A stretch of DNA of 64,000 bases from Marinoscillum furvescens DSM 4134 (GTDB lineage Bacteria > Bacteroidota > Bacteroidia > Cytophagales > Cyclobacteriaceae). Numbering within the stretch: position 1 is the first letter of the stretch; every line of letters begins with the position of its first letter. The stretch covers positions 1-64,000 of the forward strand of contig NZ_QREG01000011.1 of the NCBI RefSeq assembly GCF_003386095.1, written 5' to 3'. This document shows positions 50,939 through 59,783 of the stretch, one piece after another. Under the pieces are notes generated by a model. The model had not been told where the DNA came from. It did not search any database and saw only the letters and a list, made by a program, of their open reading frames with translations. Position numbers and translations under genes: made by a program.

Positions 50939-51622
50939 TCAAAAAGAAAAAGCTTCCTGTACCGAAGACTCATTCTCCGCTTTGTAAAAAACTGTAGGCA
51001 CCGATAGCTCGTCGATAGCTGCTTTGAGATTAGTGAAATTGGATTGCGGGATGTGAAGGGGGATTTTGTAAAGCATGGAGTCCTTTTTATCTACTGGAAA
51101 AGGGACTTTGGATTGAAACAGATAAGGGATCAACGAAGTGCTGCAAGACAGCCCCAACCGATCGATGGCATAGTCTTCCATAAGCTCTACCATGGTGGTG
51201 TTGATATTCTCAAAAAAGGTGACGGTTTCAGCCAGGCGCACCCTTGATCCAGCACGGGATTTCCCTTTTTTGTTGAGGTATTTGATTTGGCTAAAGCCCT
51301 GCTTTTTGCGGGTCATGTAGGCCGAAAAGGTAGTGTGATATTCTAGCTCTGTGCCATCCATTAGGCAGATAGCGGCATTCCCCGATTCAACGGCGAGATA
51401 CAAGGACATGGCTTCATGGTCTACCACCTGCAGGTCGTCAGTTACCTGCAGGTGAAGAGGCAATCTCACATAGCCTATTTCACTTCCATTTTCATTGGAT
51501 AAATTGATCAAATGCCTGCCATGATCGTAGCTACATTCTTCAAATGCATCTTGTATCAATGGAAGTAGTTCGTCGTGATATAAATGATCCAAACTTCGCT
51601 TGAGCATGTCCATATCCGACAA
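50939..51622 (-). CDS. VLRF1-like (Vms1/ANKZF1-type) candidate peptidyl-tRNA hydrolase / release factor
   Basis: 227 residues. The segment TRKKQGFSQ (104-112) followed by KGKSRAGSRVRLAE (119-132) aligns with the catalytic loop of eukaryotic Vms1/ANKZF1 (RRKQGGSQ ... KGK ... GSxxRRYNE), where the Gln (here Gln112) releases nascent chains from stalled 60S-tRNA. The N-terminal part (AMSLYLAVESGNAAICLMDG) forms the preceding strands of the release-factor fold. This fits the bacterial VLRF1 group described by comparative genomics in Bacteroidetes. It follows the RMD1/DUF155 gene by 21 bases and is probably co-transcribed. Substrate and activity are inferred. Confidence 0.7.
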   Translation of the reverse strand: MSDMDMLKRSLDHLYHDELLPLIQDAFEECSYDHGRHLINLSNENGSEIGYVRLPLHLQVTDDLQVVDHEAMSLYLAVESGNAAICLMDGTELEYHTTFSAYMTRKKQGFSQIKYLNKKGKSRAGSRVRLAETVTFFENINTTMVELMEDYAIDRLGLSCSTSLIPYLFQSKVPFPVDKKDSMLYKIPLHIPQSNFTNLKAAIDELSVPTVFYKAENESSVQEAFSF

Positions 51623-51643
51623 AACTAGGCTTTCTGTCAGACT

Positions 51644-52429
51644 TTAAAGCTTGCTCCAAAAGGTGTCTATCACTTCGATGACTATCAGGATGATAATGAT
51701 CCACTCCAGTCGACTACTTTCCCGGTGATGGTTATAAGAAATGTAAATAGCCAGGTTGTCCTCGATGATTTTCAACGTATTGTCTATTTCCCGGTATCGG
51801 GGCACCAACTCAAAATGATGCGCTAGCGTGGCGTGTAACTTGTCGAGGTATTCATCTTCCCAGGCTACCTTAGGGCTATCCAGTATGTAGAGATTTTCCG
51901 CTATGTTGTTTTTGGCTGTTAGACTTTTGCCGATGAATTGGAGTGCCTTTTTATGACCGAGTTTTACTTTACCATACTTCTGCATATAAAGCGTGTAAGT
52001 CTTTAATTCGCTCAAGAGCGCCTGACTTTGCGTATTGTAATGCGCCAAAGCCACCGTTTGGGCCAGGTGCATCATCACCAGCTTATTCGTGGGTACGTCC
52101 AGCCTCCCTAACGAAAGTGTATCGAAGCTGAGGCTCAAAGATTGATCTTCGCTTGCGTAAATTACTTCGAGATCATCTTTTGACGGATGCTGATGCAGCT
52201 CTGTAGCAAAGGGTTTGAGCTTTTTGAGAAATTCCTCTTCGTCATCAAATCCCGCTAGTACCACAGCGCCGTAGCTCACGATGTATGCATATCGGTTCAT
52301 TTCAAACTGATAATAGAGCTCGCGAGTACCCGTAGCAATCAGACAATCAGGGTACGTCTGTTTGTATTTGGCCACATCCAGCTTGTCTGCGATGTGGTGG
52401 GCTTTAAAGGCCAGATGTAGAGCTTCCAT
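51644..52429 (-). CDS. RMD1/YagE (DUF155) family membrane protein
   Basis: 261 residues. RYAYIVSYGAVVLAGFDDEEEFLKKL, long helices (LVMMHLAQTVALAHYNTQS), the conserved AHHFELVPRYREIDNTLKIIEDNLAIYISYNHHRESSRLEWIIIILIVIEVID, with a membrane helix at the C-terminus. These are the hallmarks of the RMD1/YagE family, whose yeast and human members (RMD1, RMND1) support mitochondrial translation. First gene of a two-gene unit with the VLRF1-like protein. Confidence 0.87.
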   Translation of the reverse strand: MEALHLAFKAHHIADKLDVAKYKQTYPDCLIATGTRELYYQFEMNRYAYIVSYGAVVLAGFDDEEEFLKKLKPFATELHQHPSKDDLEVIYASEDQSLSLSFDTLSLGRLDVPTNKLVMMHLAQTVALAHYNTQSQALLSELKTYTLYMQKYGKVKLGHKKALQFIGKSLTAKNNIAENLYILDSPKVAWEDEYLDKLHATLAHHFELVPRYREIDNTLKIIEDNLAIYISYNHHRESSRLEWIIIILIVIEVIDTFWSKL

Positions 52430-52619
52430 AGATTAGAAATAGTGTTTTGCTCATCTACGTAAACCGTGTACAAAAGTGTCCTGTTGATAGCAGATTTATT
52501 TTGTCCTAAAAGCATCCGACGTTGTGCATTGGTATGCACGACATTTTAAGCAGCAATCAGCAGATTTACTTAACCAAATAGTGATTGCATCGTATTTTAG
52601 CGAGCATACAAAGATTCCT

Positions 52620-53222
52620 ATGGCTAAAGTACTGGTGCTTTTTGCACATCCGAAATATGAACGATCCAGAGTCAATCGCAGACTTGTGGAGCAAATCAAA
52701 CACCATGAAGAGGTCACTTTTCATGACTTGTATCAGCAATATCCGGACTTTAACATCGATGTGGTACTGGAAAAAAACCTACTGACTAACCATGATGTCA
52801 TCATTTGGCATCACCCCTTTTACTGGTACAGTTGCCCTCCATTGATGAAACAGTGGATAGACGTGGTATTGGAATACAACTGGGCTTATGGTCCAAAAGG
52901 GAATGCACTACAGGGCAAACAGGTACTGAGTGTAATTACCACCGGAGGAACACCTGAGGTTTATTGTGCCCAGGGAAACAACAACTACTCAGTGAATGAG
53001 TTTTTGCGCCCGTTCGAACAAACTGCCAGGCTATGTGGAATGGACTATCTACCTCCATTTGCGGTAATGGGCACCTACCAGCTATCAGAAGTAGACCTGG
53101 ATACTTATGCAGAAAAATTCAATAAAATACTGACCCTGTTAAAAAACGGCGAGGTAGACTTGTCTAACTCATCCCGTTTTATGAACGATTTACCAGCTCT
53201 TAAAAACACTACATCATCATGA
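52620..53222 (+). CDS. KefG-like NAD(P)H oxidoreductase, ancillary to K+/H+ antiporter
   Basis: 200 residues from the Met at 52620 (MAKVLVLFAHPKYERSRVN); the frame upstream is not preferred. Flavodoxin-like fold with FAHPKYERSRVN (FMN phosphate loop), DVIIWHHPFYWYSCPPLMKQWIDVVL and TTGGTPEVYCAQGNNNYS. The family (KefF/KefG) binds and activates KefB/KefC-type antiporters. The antiporter gene starts within its stop (ATGA). Confidence 0.9.
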   Translation: MAKVLVLFAHPKYERSRVNRRLVEQIKHHEEVTFHDLYQQYPDFNIDVVLEKNLLTNHDVIIWHHPFYWYSCPPLMKQWIDVVLEYNWAYGPKGNALQGKQVLSVITTGGTPEVYCAQGNNNYSVNEFLRPFEQTARLCGMDYLPPFAVMGTYQLSEVDLDTYAEKFNKILTLLKNGEVDLSNSSRFMNDLPALKNTTSS

Positions 53223-55111
53223 GTGGAAGTATCCTGTTTCAAGCCATTATATTTTTAGCGGGTGCCATTATCTGCGTGCCTATCGCCAAGCGCTTTGGGT
53301 TGAGCTCGGTGCTAGGATATCTGATCGCCGGAATTGTGATTGGTCCATATGTATTGGGTTTTGTGGGTGAAGAAGGTGAGGATATTCTTCATTTTGCAGA
53401 GTTCGGGGTGGTGATTATGCTGTTTCTGATTGGATTGGAGATAGAGCCAAGAAGTTTTTGGAAAATGCGCAAAGCCATAGCTGGAATGGGTGGTGCACAG
53501 CTGGCACTTACATTAAGTTTAGCATACCTGCTGTTTATTACACTCGGCTTTGACTCCAAGGTCTCGCTCGTTATAGGCATGTCCGTGGTTTTGTCGTCTA
53601 CGGCCATTGTACTCCAAACATTGAAAGAAAAAGGGCTGATGGATACCTCGTTTGGCAATTCCTCGTTTTCCATTCTGCTTTTTCAAGATATCATAGTGAT
53701 TCCCATGTTGGCCATTATACCCTTGCTATCTTCTGGAAATACTCACGTGGATTCAGGACATGGTGATGAGCTGCACGTTTATTTGCTAGAAGATCTGCCT
53801 CTGGGTGTGCAAACGCTGGCAGTAATCCTTTCGGTGGTACTCGTCATACTCGCAGGTCGTTATTTGTTTGTACCGATGTTGAGATTGGTAGCCAAAACAC
53901 GTCTACGGGAGCTACTTTCCGCGTCGGCCCTTCTGATAGTGCTGGGGTTGTCTTTGGTCATGGAGCTGGTAGGGCTCAGTCCAGCACTTGGCGCATTTCT
54001 AGGAGGAGTCGTCCTCGCTACCAGCGAATTTAAACACGAGCTCGAAAGCAACCTGGAGCCATTTAAAGGACTATTGCTGGGATTGTTTTTTATGGCTGTA
54101 GGAGCTTCTATCAACTTTATCGTGATCGGCGACAACCCACTAATGATTACCGGATTGGTACTGGGTGTAATCGTGCTCAAAGCAATCGTACTGTTTATTG
54201 TCGGCAGCTTGTTTAAAATGAAGCTAGACCAAAAAATTCTTCTCAGCGTGAGTCTGGCTCAAGTAGGTGAATTTGCCTTTGTCTTACTTTCCTTTGCATT
54301 CCAACTCAGCATTTTAGACCGAACATATCTGGACATGATGCTGGTAGTAACCGCTCTGAGCATGACGCTGGCACCTATTCTTGGCATCATCAACGAGCGG
54401 TTTATCATACCCCGTATAGGCACAAAACGCTCTGCTGAGCGTACTGCTGATCACATCGCTAAAACTCATCGGGTCATATTGATCGGTTTTGGCCATTTTG
54501 GGGGTTCGGTAGGTAGGTTTTTGCGATCCTACGGTATAGAAGCCACCATTTTGGATCAGGACTCCAACCGAGTGGACTTACTCCGAAAAATGGGGTTTGA
54601 AGTGTACTATGGCGATGCTACCAGACTGGAACTTTTGGAATCTGCGGGGATCGAAGAGGCTGAAGTGGTCATTTGTGCCATAGACAACCCAGACGTATCT
54701 GTAGAGCTCGCCAGGGTGCTCAAAGACAAATACCCCCACTTGAAACTCATGATGCGTGCTAAAAACAGAATAGATGCATCCGAACTGTTAAACCTGGGCA
54801 TTACAAATGTCTACCGCGAAACCTTGGAAACCTCCGTACGCATGGCATCTGATGTGCTGCATCATATGGGTTTTAGAAAATACACCGTCTATCGACAGGC
54901 GCAAAATTTCATTAAATACGATGAAGATAGTTTACGCCGGCTGGCTGATTCGCCACGAACTGGAGAGGATTTTATTTTCAAGGTCCGCCAGGAAATCGAG
55001 CAGCAGGAAAAGCTGCTCGAAGAAGATCTGCGCAGAGGTATAGTGGACAGTGACCAGCAATGGGACAGTGAACAAATACGCCTGAGCAGATCTAAATCAG
55101 CAGAAAACTAA
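53219..55111 (+). CDS. CPA2-family K+/H+ antiporter (KefB/KefC-like)
   Basis: 630 residues. The N-terminal membrane domain has about 12-13 helices (1-390, including GYLIAGIVIGPYVLG, MLFLIGLEIEPRSFW, LFQDIIVIPMLAIIP). A TrkA-N/RCK domain starts at HRVILIGFGHFGGSVGRFLRSYGIEATILDQD (about 418-450). The C-terminus is a Glu-rich coiled tail (IEQQEKLLEEDLRRGI). In the family, glutathione adducts relieve inhibition to let K+ out during electrophile stress. The KefG-like gene directly upstream supports this assignment. Confidence 0.92.
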   Translation: MSGSILFQAIIFLAGAIICVPIAKRFGLSSVLGYLIAGIVIGPYVLGFVGEEGEDILHFAEFGVVIMLFLIGLEIEPRSFWKMRKAIAGMGGAQLALTLSLAYLLFITLGFDSKVSLVIGMSVVLSSTAIVLQTLKEKGLMDTSFGNSSFSILLFQDIIVIPMLAIIPLLSSGNTHVDSGHGDELHVYLLEDLPLGVQTLAVILSVVLVILAGRYLFVPMLRLVAKTRLRELLSASALLIVLGLSLVMELVGLSPALGAFLGGVVLATSEFKHELESNLEPFKGLLLGLFFMAVGASINFIVIGDNPLMITGLVLGVIVLKAIVLFIVGSLFKMKLDQKILLSVSLAQVGEFAFVLLSFAFQLSILDRTYLDMMLVVTALSMTLAPILGIINERFIIPRIGTKRSAERTADHIAKTHRVILIGFGHFGGSVGRFLRSYGIEATILDQDSNRVDLLRKMGFEVYYGDATRLELLESAGIEEAEVVICAIDNPDVSVELARVLKDKYPHLKLMMRAKNRIDASELLNLGITNVYRETLETSVRMASDVLHHMGFRKYTVYRQAQNFIKYDEDSLRRLADSPRTGEDFIFKVRQEIEQQEKLLEEDLRRGIVDSDQQWDSEQIRLSRSKSAEN

Positions 55112-55114
55112 CTG

Positions 55115-57514
55115 TTATTCATACCGTAGTGACTGTACCGGGTTGACCATGGCTGCTTTTAATGTCCGTAGCCCAGCTATAGTCAGTGAGATAGATATAA
55201 TCACAATGGCTGGAATAAGGAATGTAAATACATCCATGTCTTTGTAGTTTCTAAAAATGGAAGCAATTAACCCGTCGATGAGGTAATATCCCATGGTGAC
55301 GCCCACTACAGAAGCTATGACGAGTAATATGGCATACCCTCTGCTGATGAGAAATACAATGTGACCCAAACCACCTCCCAGCACTTTTCGAACACCTATT
55401 TCTTTAGTTCTGCGTATGAGGTTGATGGACACCAAAGTAAACAGCCCTAAACTGGACAGGATAAATGCTACGATGCCCAGGAAGCCGAAAATAGTTAGAA
55501 TGTTGTTGTTCACTTCCCGAGCATTGCGCAGTAAATCGTCCTGATAAAAGCCAGCAAAGGTTTTGGTGGGAATTTTAGCATTCCAGGACTCCTCCAGGTA
55601 GCTGTAGACTTCTTTTACATTCGAAATATTGGTGCGGGCTACCATAAAGCTATAAGTGCCATCATCCTCGAATTTCAGGCTTTTTAGGCGGATGCCTACT
55701 GGCTCCAACGGTGCCCAAAATCCATACATATAGAAATTTTTAACCACTCCTACTACCGTGAGCGTAGTGCTGTCATCCACGACCAGTCGTTGGCCAATAG
55801 GGTCTACCCAGTCAAACGCCTCCACCAACTTTTCATTGACCACTATGGAGTTTCGACTGTCCGAAGCTTCCAATTCCTTTTGAAAGGGTCTGCCCTGCAC
55901 CACTTCCAGCCCCATAGTTTCTATATAGTTGATCCCTACATCCAGCATATCAACGTTCACCTCCTGATCACCATTTTTGAGCAGGCCACCATAATTACCT
56001 CGGCCGATGTGATTTTTGGCACTGGCCACTGACTCAATAGCCGGGTTGGCCTCCATGGCAGCAAGAATCTTTTGATACTGTGTATCATTGAGCAAACTCA
56101 CACCGATGACCTGATTCCGTTCATAGCCCAGATCCAGCGTGTCCTGATACCGCGCATTTTGTATAAAAGCCACACTAGCAAACAATGCAATCACCGTAAA
56201 GGTGTACTGAGTGGCTAATAAAAACCGGGTGAGTTTACCTGCTCCGCCAATACTCATACTTCCCCTAAGAATGTTGACAGGCCGGTATTTACTGATATAC
56301 AGTGATGGATATAGACCGGCCAGCATCGTAGTAAAGATGAGCAAGCCTGCCAAAAACATGTAAAAAGTAAAGTCTTCCATCAACTCCAACTGAAGCTCCA
56401 TGCCTTCCCACATAGCACTGTACATAGGTACCAGGTAAAGTGCAATGCCTATAGAAGTGATCAGGGCAAGAAAACACACGGCCAGATTTTCGGTCATAAA
56501 CTGCTGAATCAGCTGTCTTCTGCTGCCGCCCAGCACCTTTCGTATCCCAATTTCTTTGAGTCTTCTGTTGCTATTGGCAATGGCGGTATTGGTAAAATTG
56601 AAGCACGCTACCAGCAGTATGAGTAGTGCCATTACCTGAGGGGTAAGCACTGCTGCTGTAGGCATGGCGTCACGCAAGTTGTCCCACCGAATGTCATTCG
56701 AAATGTGGGCGTGATTGTTCATTGGAGAAAGCACAAAAGAACTGACAATAAAATCCTGTCGTGCTGCATTTTGAATTGGGATATACTTATCCAATAAACC
56801 TTCAAAAGCATCCGCTTGCTCAGGCTGATCAAAGTACAAAAAGGTGTTTTGAGCGAATGCTTCCCAGTTCCCTTTTACATTGTCATCGTACATCCTAAAG
56901 CGATTTTCGAAGCTGACCAGTACCTCAAAGTGCACAGAAGAGTTTTGTGGTGCTTTCTCCACTACTCCACCTATGGTGAAATTGAAGCTCATCCCAGTAT
57001 CATCAAATACCGTCAATACCTTCCCTATCGGGTCTTCATCACCATAAAACTTATTGGCATATTCTTTGGTAACTACCGCATTTTCCAGTTGTTGATAAGC
57101 CAAAGGATCACCGGATACAGCTGGAAATGTAAAGGACTCCATAAAGCCTGGCTCCGCATAGCATACGCTTGTATTGAAGATTTTGTCCATGTTGACATCA
57201 CGTGCAGAAAACACATGACTTTCAAATCGAAACACCCGTGAGGCACCCGATAGGTCATTGCGTATAGCCGGCGCCATAGGCATGGGTATACGTCCGTATT
57301 CATGGAGGTCGCCCTGATTTTCGCGGATGCTATGGATTTTATAGATGTGATCTATCTGTGCATGGTTTTTATCAAAGTCAATATTGTACTTGGTATTGAG
57401 ATAAGCCACGATACAACACGCAAGTGCCAGTCCCAGCCCAACTATATTGATGGCCACATAGACTTTGTTTTTGAGCAAGTTGCGAAAAGCGATAATGAGG
57501 AAGTTTTTGAGCAT
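55115..57514 (-). CDS. MacB/FtsX-type ABC transporter permease
   Basis: 799 residues with two FtsX cores. N-terminal FLIIAFRNLLKNKVYVAINIVGLGLALACCIVAYL, a MacB periplasmic domain (about 45-250), a three-helix core (LTPQVMALLILLVACFNFTNTAI, RLKEIGIRKVLGGSRRQLIQQF), a second periplasmic domain and a second core (RRTKEIGVRKVLGGGLGHIVFL), ending NPVQSLRYE. This is the Bacteroidota fusion permease, with the ATPase usually encoded elsewhere. Role: export or signalling across the envelope. No ATPase gene is adjacent in this window. Confidence 0.92.
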   Translation of the reverse strand: MLKNFLIIAFRNLLKNKVYVAINIVGLGLALACCIVAYLNTKYNIDFDKNHAQIDHIYKIHSIRENQGDLHEYGRIPMPMAPAIRNDLSGASRVFRFESHVFSARDVNMDKIFNTSVCYAEPGFMESFTFPAVSGDPLAYQQLENAVVTKEYANKFYGDEDPIGKVLTVFDDTGMSFNFTIGGVVEKAPQNSSVHFEVLVSFENRFRMYDDNVKGNWEAFAQNTFLYFDQPEQADAFEGLLDKYIPIQNAARQDFIVSSFVLSPMNNHAHISNDIRWDNLRDAMPTAAVLTPQVMALLILLVACFNFTNTAIANSNRRLKEIGIRKVLGGSRRQLIQQFMTENLAVCFLALITSIGIALYLVPMYSAMWEGMELQLELMEDFTFYMFLAGLLIFTTMLAGLYPSLYISKYRPVNILRGSMSIGGAGKLTRFLLATQYTFTVIALFASVAFIQNARYQDTLDLGYERNQVIGVSLLNDTQYQKILAAMEANPAIESVASAKNHIGRGNYGGLLKNGDQEVNVDMLDVGINYIETMGLEVVQGRPFQKELEASDSRNSIVVNEKLVEAFDWVDPIGQRLVVDDSTTLTVVGVVKNFYMYGFWAPLEPVGIRLKSLKFEDDGTYSFMVARTNISNVKEVYSYLEESWNAKIPTKTFAGFYQDDLLRNAREVNNNILTIFGFLGIVAFILSSLGLFTLVSINLIRRTKEIGVRKVLGGGLGHIVFLISRGYAILLVIASVVGVTMGYYLIDGLIASIFRNYKDMDVFTFLIPAIVIISISLTIAGLRTLKAAMVNPVQSLRYE

Positions 57515-57791
57515 GGCAAGCAGGTTACAGGTAATCAGAGTTTTACTCTCTTGTAAAAGCCAATCATTATGCCAACCATTTTAACTATCTATAAATCAAT
57601 GTCATAGATCAGCTTAGTTAGTCTGTCTGTACGGATTTGAACAGAAAAATGTACGGAATTGTGGTCGCTGCTTGTAGCTTACAATCAGTCATATGATGGA
57701 TTTACTCGATACCACACCGTATTTTGAGCAATTTTTGCTCGTAATAAATTGCTATTGAATGATTTAGAGTATCAAGCTTAATTTGATACTC

Positions 57792-58331
57792 ATGAAAGCA
57801 CTGGTAATTTATTTAGGGCTCATGCTACCGATTGGCCTTACTGCCGAGAGCCTTGAAATGAGAATTTCAAGGGTGACTTCTCAGTGGAAGTCCGAAATGC
57901 AGAAGCTCACCGAATATCAGGGACTGAAATCTTTTTGCGAGCAGTCAGCATACAGAAGGCAGGTCATAGCCATGCTCCACGAAATACATGCCTATCATGA
58001 TGAATTGGAGAAGTTGCTAACCAGCCCGCACTCCGCACATACCACCCGTGTGGCCCGGAGACTTATCAGGCATTTGGACCATTTAGAAGAACATTATAAT
58101 GTACATGCGTTTAAGTTGTTTTTCCACGATCAATGTGGGCTCCAACAGAAGATAGAAAGGCGTTCCGCTCATTATAAAGCTGGGTTTGGGGTGCACTCCT
58201 ACAGTGGTAAAGTCTACGCCCAGGAAGTAGAAATGTATCGGTATATCAAAAAGCTAACCCGAAAAATTGTAAGAATCCGCAAACATGTGGGGCACTTCTA
58301 TAGAAGAAAACCTGCGTGGGATCACTCTTAA
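57792..58331 (+). CDS. exported helical protein of unknown function
   Basis: 179 residues from the ATG at 57792 (a TTG three codons earlier is less likely). Signal peptide (MKALVIYLGLMLPIGLTAES), then His/Arg-rich helices (RRQVIAMLHEIHAYHDELEKLL, ARRLIRHLDHLEEHYNVHAFKLFFHDQCGLQQ). Two Cys (FCEQS, DQCG) could form a disulfide. The His content suggests metal binding, unproven. First of a run of small envelope genes. The 277-base stretch before it has no feature beyond a likely divergent promoter region. Confidence 0.7.
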   Translation: MKALVIYLGLMLPIGLTAESLEMRISRVTSQWKSEMQKLTEYQGLKSFCEQSAYRRQVIAMLHEIHAYHDELEKLLTSPHSAHTTRVARRLIRHLDHLEEHYNVHAFKLFFHDQCGLQQKIERRSAHYKAGFGVHSYSGKVYAQEVEMYRYIKKLTRKIVRIRKHVGHFYRRKPAWDHS

Positions 58332-58361
58332 ACAAATTTTTACACCAAAACCCAAACAACC

Positions 58362-58664
58362 ATGCCCCGATTTGTACTCCTATTAGTAGCACTGACGTTT
58401 GCCATTTATACAAAGATGGACTTGCGCCAGCATACACTAAGCCAGCAGACATATGAGCTTCGCCTTCAACAGGCAGAGCAGCATGCGCAGCAATTTATCA
58501 GGACCTTACAATCTGAAACCATGGATTGTCACCTCCAATGCCTGAATTCAGGTGCCAACGTACCCTTCCAGGTGTCAGATTGCGCTTATGAAGTGTTTGA
58601 AAAATATCACCGAGCTGAGCTGACGGCCATGATGAACGACCTGGCCGGAGTAAACCTGCGCTAG
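58362..58664 (+). CDS. small membrane-anchored hypothetical protein
   Basis: 100 residues: hydrophobic N-terminus (MPRFVLLLVALTFAIYTKMD), then a Gln/Glu-rich helix (YELRLQQAEQHAQQFIRTLQ) and a Cys-containing end (MDCHLQCLNSGANVP, DCAYEVF). Three Cys in the C-terminal part, possibly disulfide bonded in the periplasm. Function unknown. 30 bases after the previous gene. Confidence 0.65.
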   Translation: MPRFVLLLVALTFAIYTKMDLRQHTLSQQTYELRLQQAEQHAQQFIRTLQSETMDCHLQCLNSGANVPFQVSDCAYEVFEKYHRAELTAMMNDLAGVNLR

Positions 58665-58697
58665 CTATTACTTTTTAAAAAACAAAACTTAAAGCCT

Positions 58698-59324
58698 ATG
58701 CAACCCAAAACCTGGAAAGACATCCTAAATCAAAAAAGAAATACAGCGCTAACGCTGGTATCTGTGTTTATCCTTTTTCTGATGACCTGTGTACTCAACA
58801 AGGTACATCTTACTCAGCTAGAAGAGTCTCTGGAAGCCATCTATCAGGACCGGCTGATGGCCAATGGTTACATATATCAGCTTGCGGACCTGCTTCATCA
58901 AAAGGAAGCCCTTCTGGTAACTGCGGATAGCTACCAGGCCGAGCAAAACCTCCAACTCAATGACTCCATAGCTTCCTTAATTAGCAGCTATGAAAAAACA
59001 CGTCTGACCAAAGAGGAAGCACAAGTGTTTGAAGCATTGAAAAAACACCTGCGCATTGCAGAAAAGCTGGAGGCTCAAAACGAGGCACAACCCGCTTTAG
59101 TGGCTACCATAAAAACGCGCTATGGAAATGCTCAAAACGCACTTCATCAGCTATCAGGCATCCAACTGTACGAAGGCAAGAACGTATTGAAGGCCTCTAA
59201 CCAAACGATTGCTTCTAATCGCATGACCGTTCAGCTGGAAATTGGATTGCTCATCATTCTCGGTCTGATGATTCACTTTGTGGTATCATCCCAATGGGTA
59301 GTAGGTAAGCCGATGCCTCAATAA
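58698..59324 (+). CDS. 4HB_MCP-like sensor module without output domain
   Basis: 208 residues with membrane helices at about 17-35 (TLVSVFILFLMTCVL) and 182-200 (GLLIILGLMIHFVVS), and between them a four-helix-bundle sensor domain (LTQLEESLEAIYQDRLMANGYIYQLADLLHQKEALL). The 4HB_MCP_1 fold is usual in chemoreceptors, but HAMP and signalling domains are absent and the protein stops 8 residues after the second helix. It may pair with another protein or act as an envelope scaffold. Confidence 0.72.
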   Translation: MQPKTWKDILNQKRNTALTLVSVFILFLMTCVLNKVHLTQLEESLEAIYQDRLMANGYIYQLADLLHQKEALLVTADSYQAEQNLQLNDSIASLISSYEKTRLTKEEAQVFEALKKHLRIAEKLEAQNEAQPALVATIKTRYGNAQNALHQLSGIQLYEGKNVLKASNQTIASNRMTVQLEIGLLIILGLMIHFVVSSQWVVGKPMPQ

Positions 59325-59384
59325 GGTGGGCCATTGACTTTGCAGAGCTTTTTGCAAGGTTTAACTTGCGTGAAAATAGCCTTT

Positions 59385-59771
59385 ATGAAAAGCATCGAAA
59401 GCCTGGAGGATATAAAAATGCTCGTAGATACGTTTTACGGCTGTGTGCGTAAAGATGAGCTTTTGGGACCCATTTTCTCAGAGAAGTTAGGCGATCATTG
59501 GGAAAATCATCTCACCAAGATGTATAGCTTTTGGCAGACCGTCTTACTCGGAACTTATACGTACAGCGGACGGCCTTTTCCCCCTCATGCTCAATTGCCA
59601 GTGGATAAGCAGCACTTTGAGCGTTGGCTAGCACTATTTGAGCAAACCGTAGATGAGTTGTTTGAAGGTGAAAAAGCTGATGAAGCTAAATGGAGAGCAC
59701 ACAAAATGGCTGAAATGTTTCAGTACAAGATCGCTTACCTGCGAGAGCACCAAAAACACCCTCTTCATTGA
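59385..59771 (+). CDS. group III truncated haemoglobin
   Basis: 128 residues from the Met at 59385 (MKSIESLEDIKMLVDTFYGC); an upstream Met adds 17 unlikely residues. Helical truncated globin with DTFYGCVRKDELLGPIF, HWENHLTKMYSFWQTVLLG, PFPPHAQLPV and KQHFERWLALF, the HF-x-RWL block holding the likely proximal His77. Trp50 and Trp85 are family-typical. Suggested role in O2/NO/peroxide handling. Confidence 0.88.
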   Translation: MKSIESLEDIKMLVDTFYGCVRKDELLGPIFSEKLGDHWENHLTKMYSFWQTVLLGTYTYSGRPFPPHAQLPVDKQHFERWLALFEQTVDELFEGEKADEAKWRAHKMAEMFQYKIAYLREHQKHPLH

Positions 59772-59783
59772 CAGTAGTTTTCT

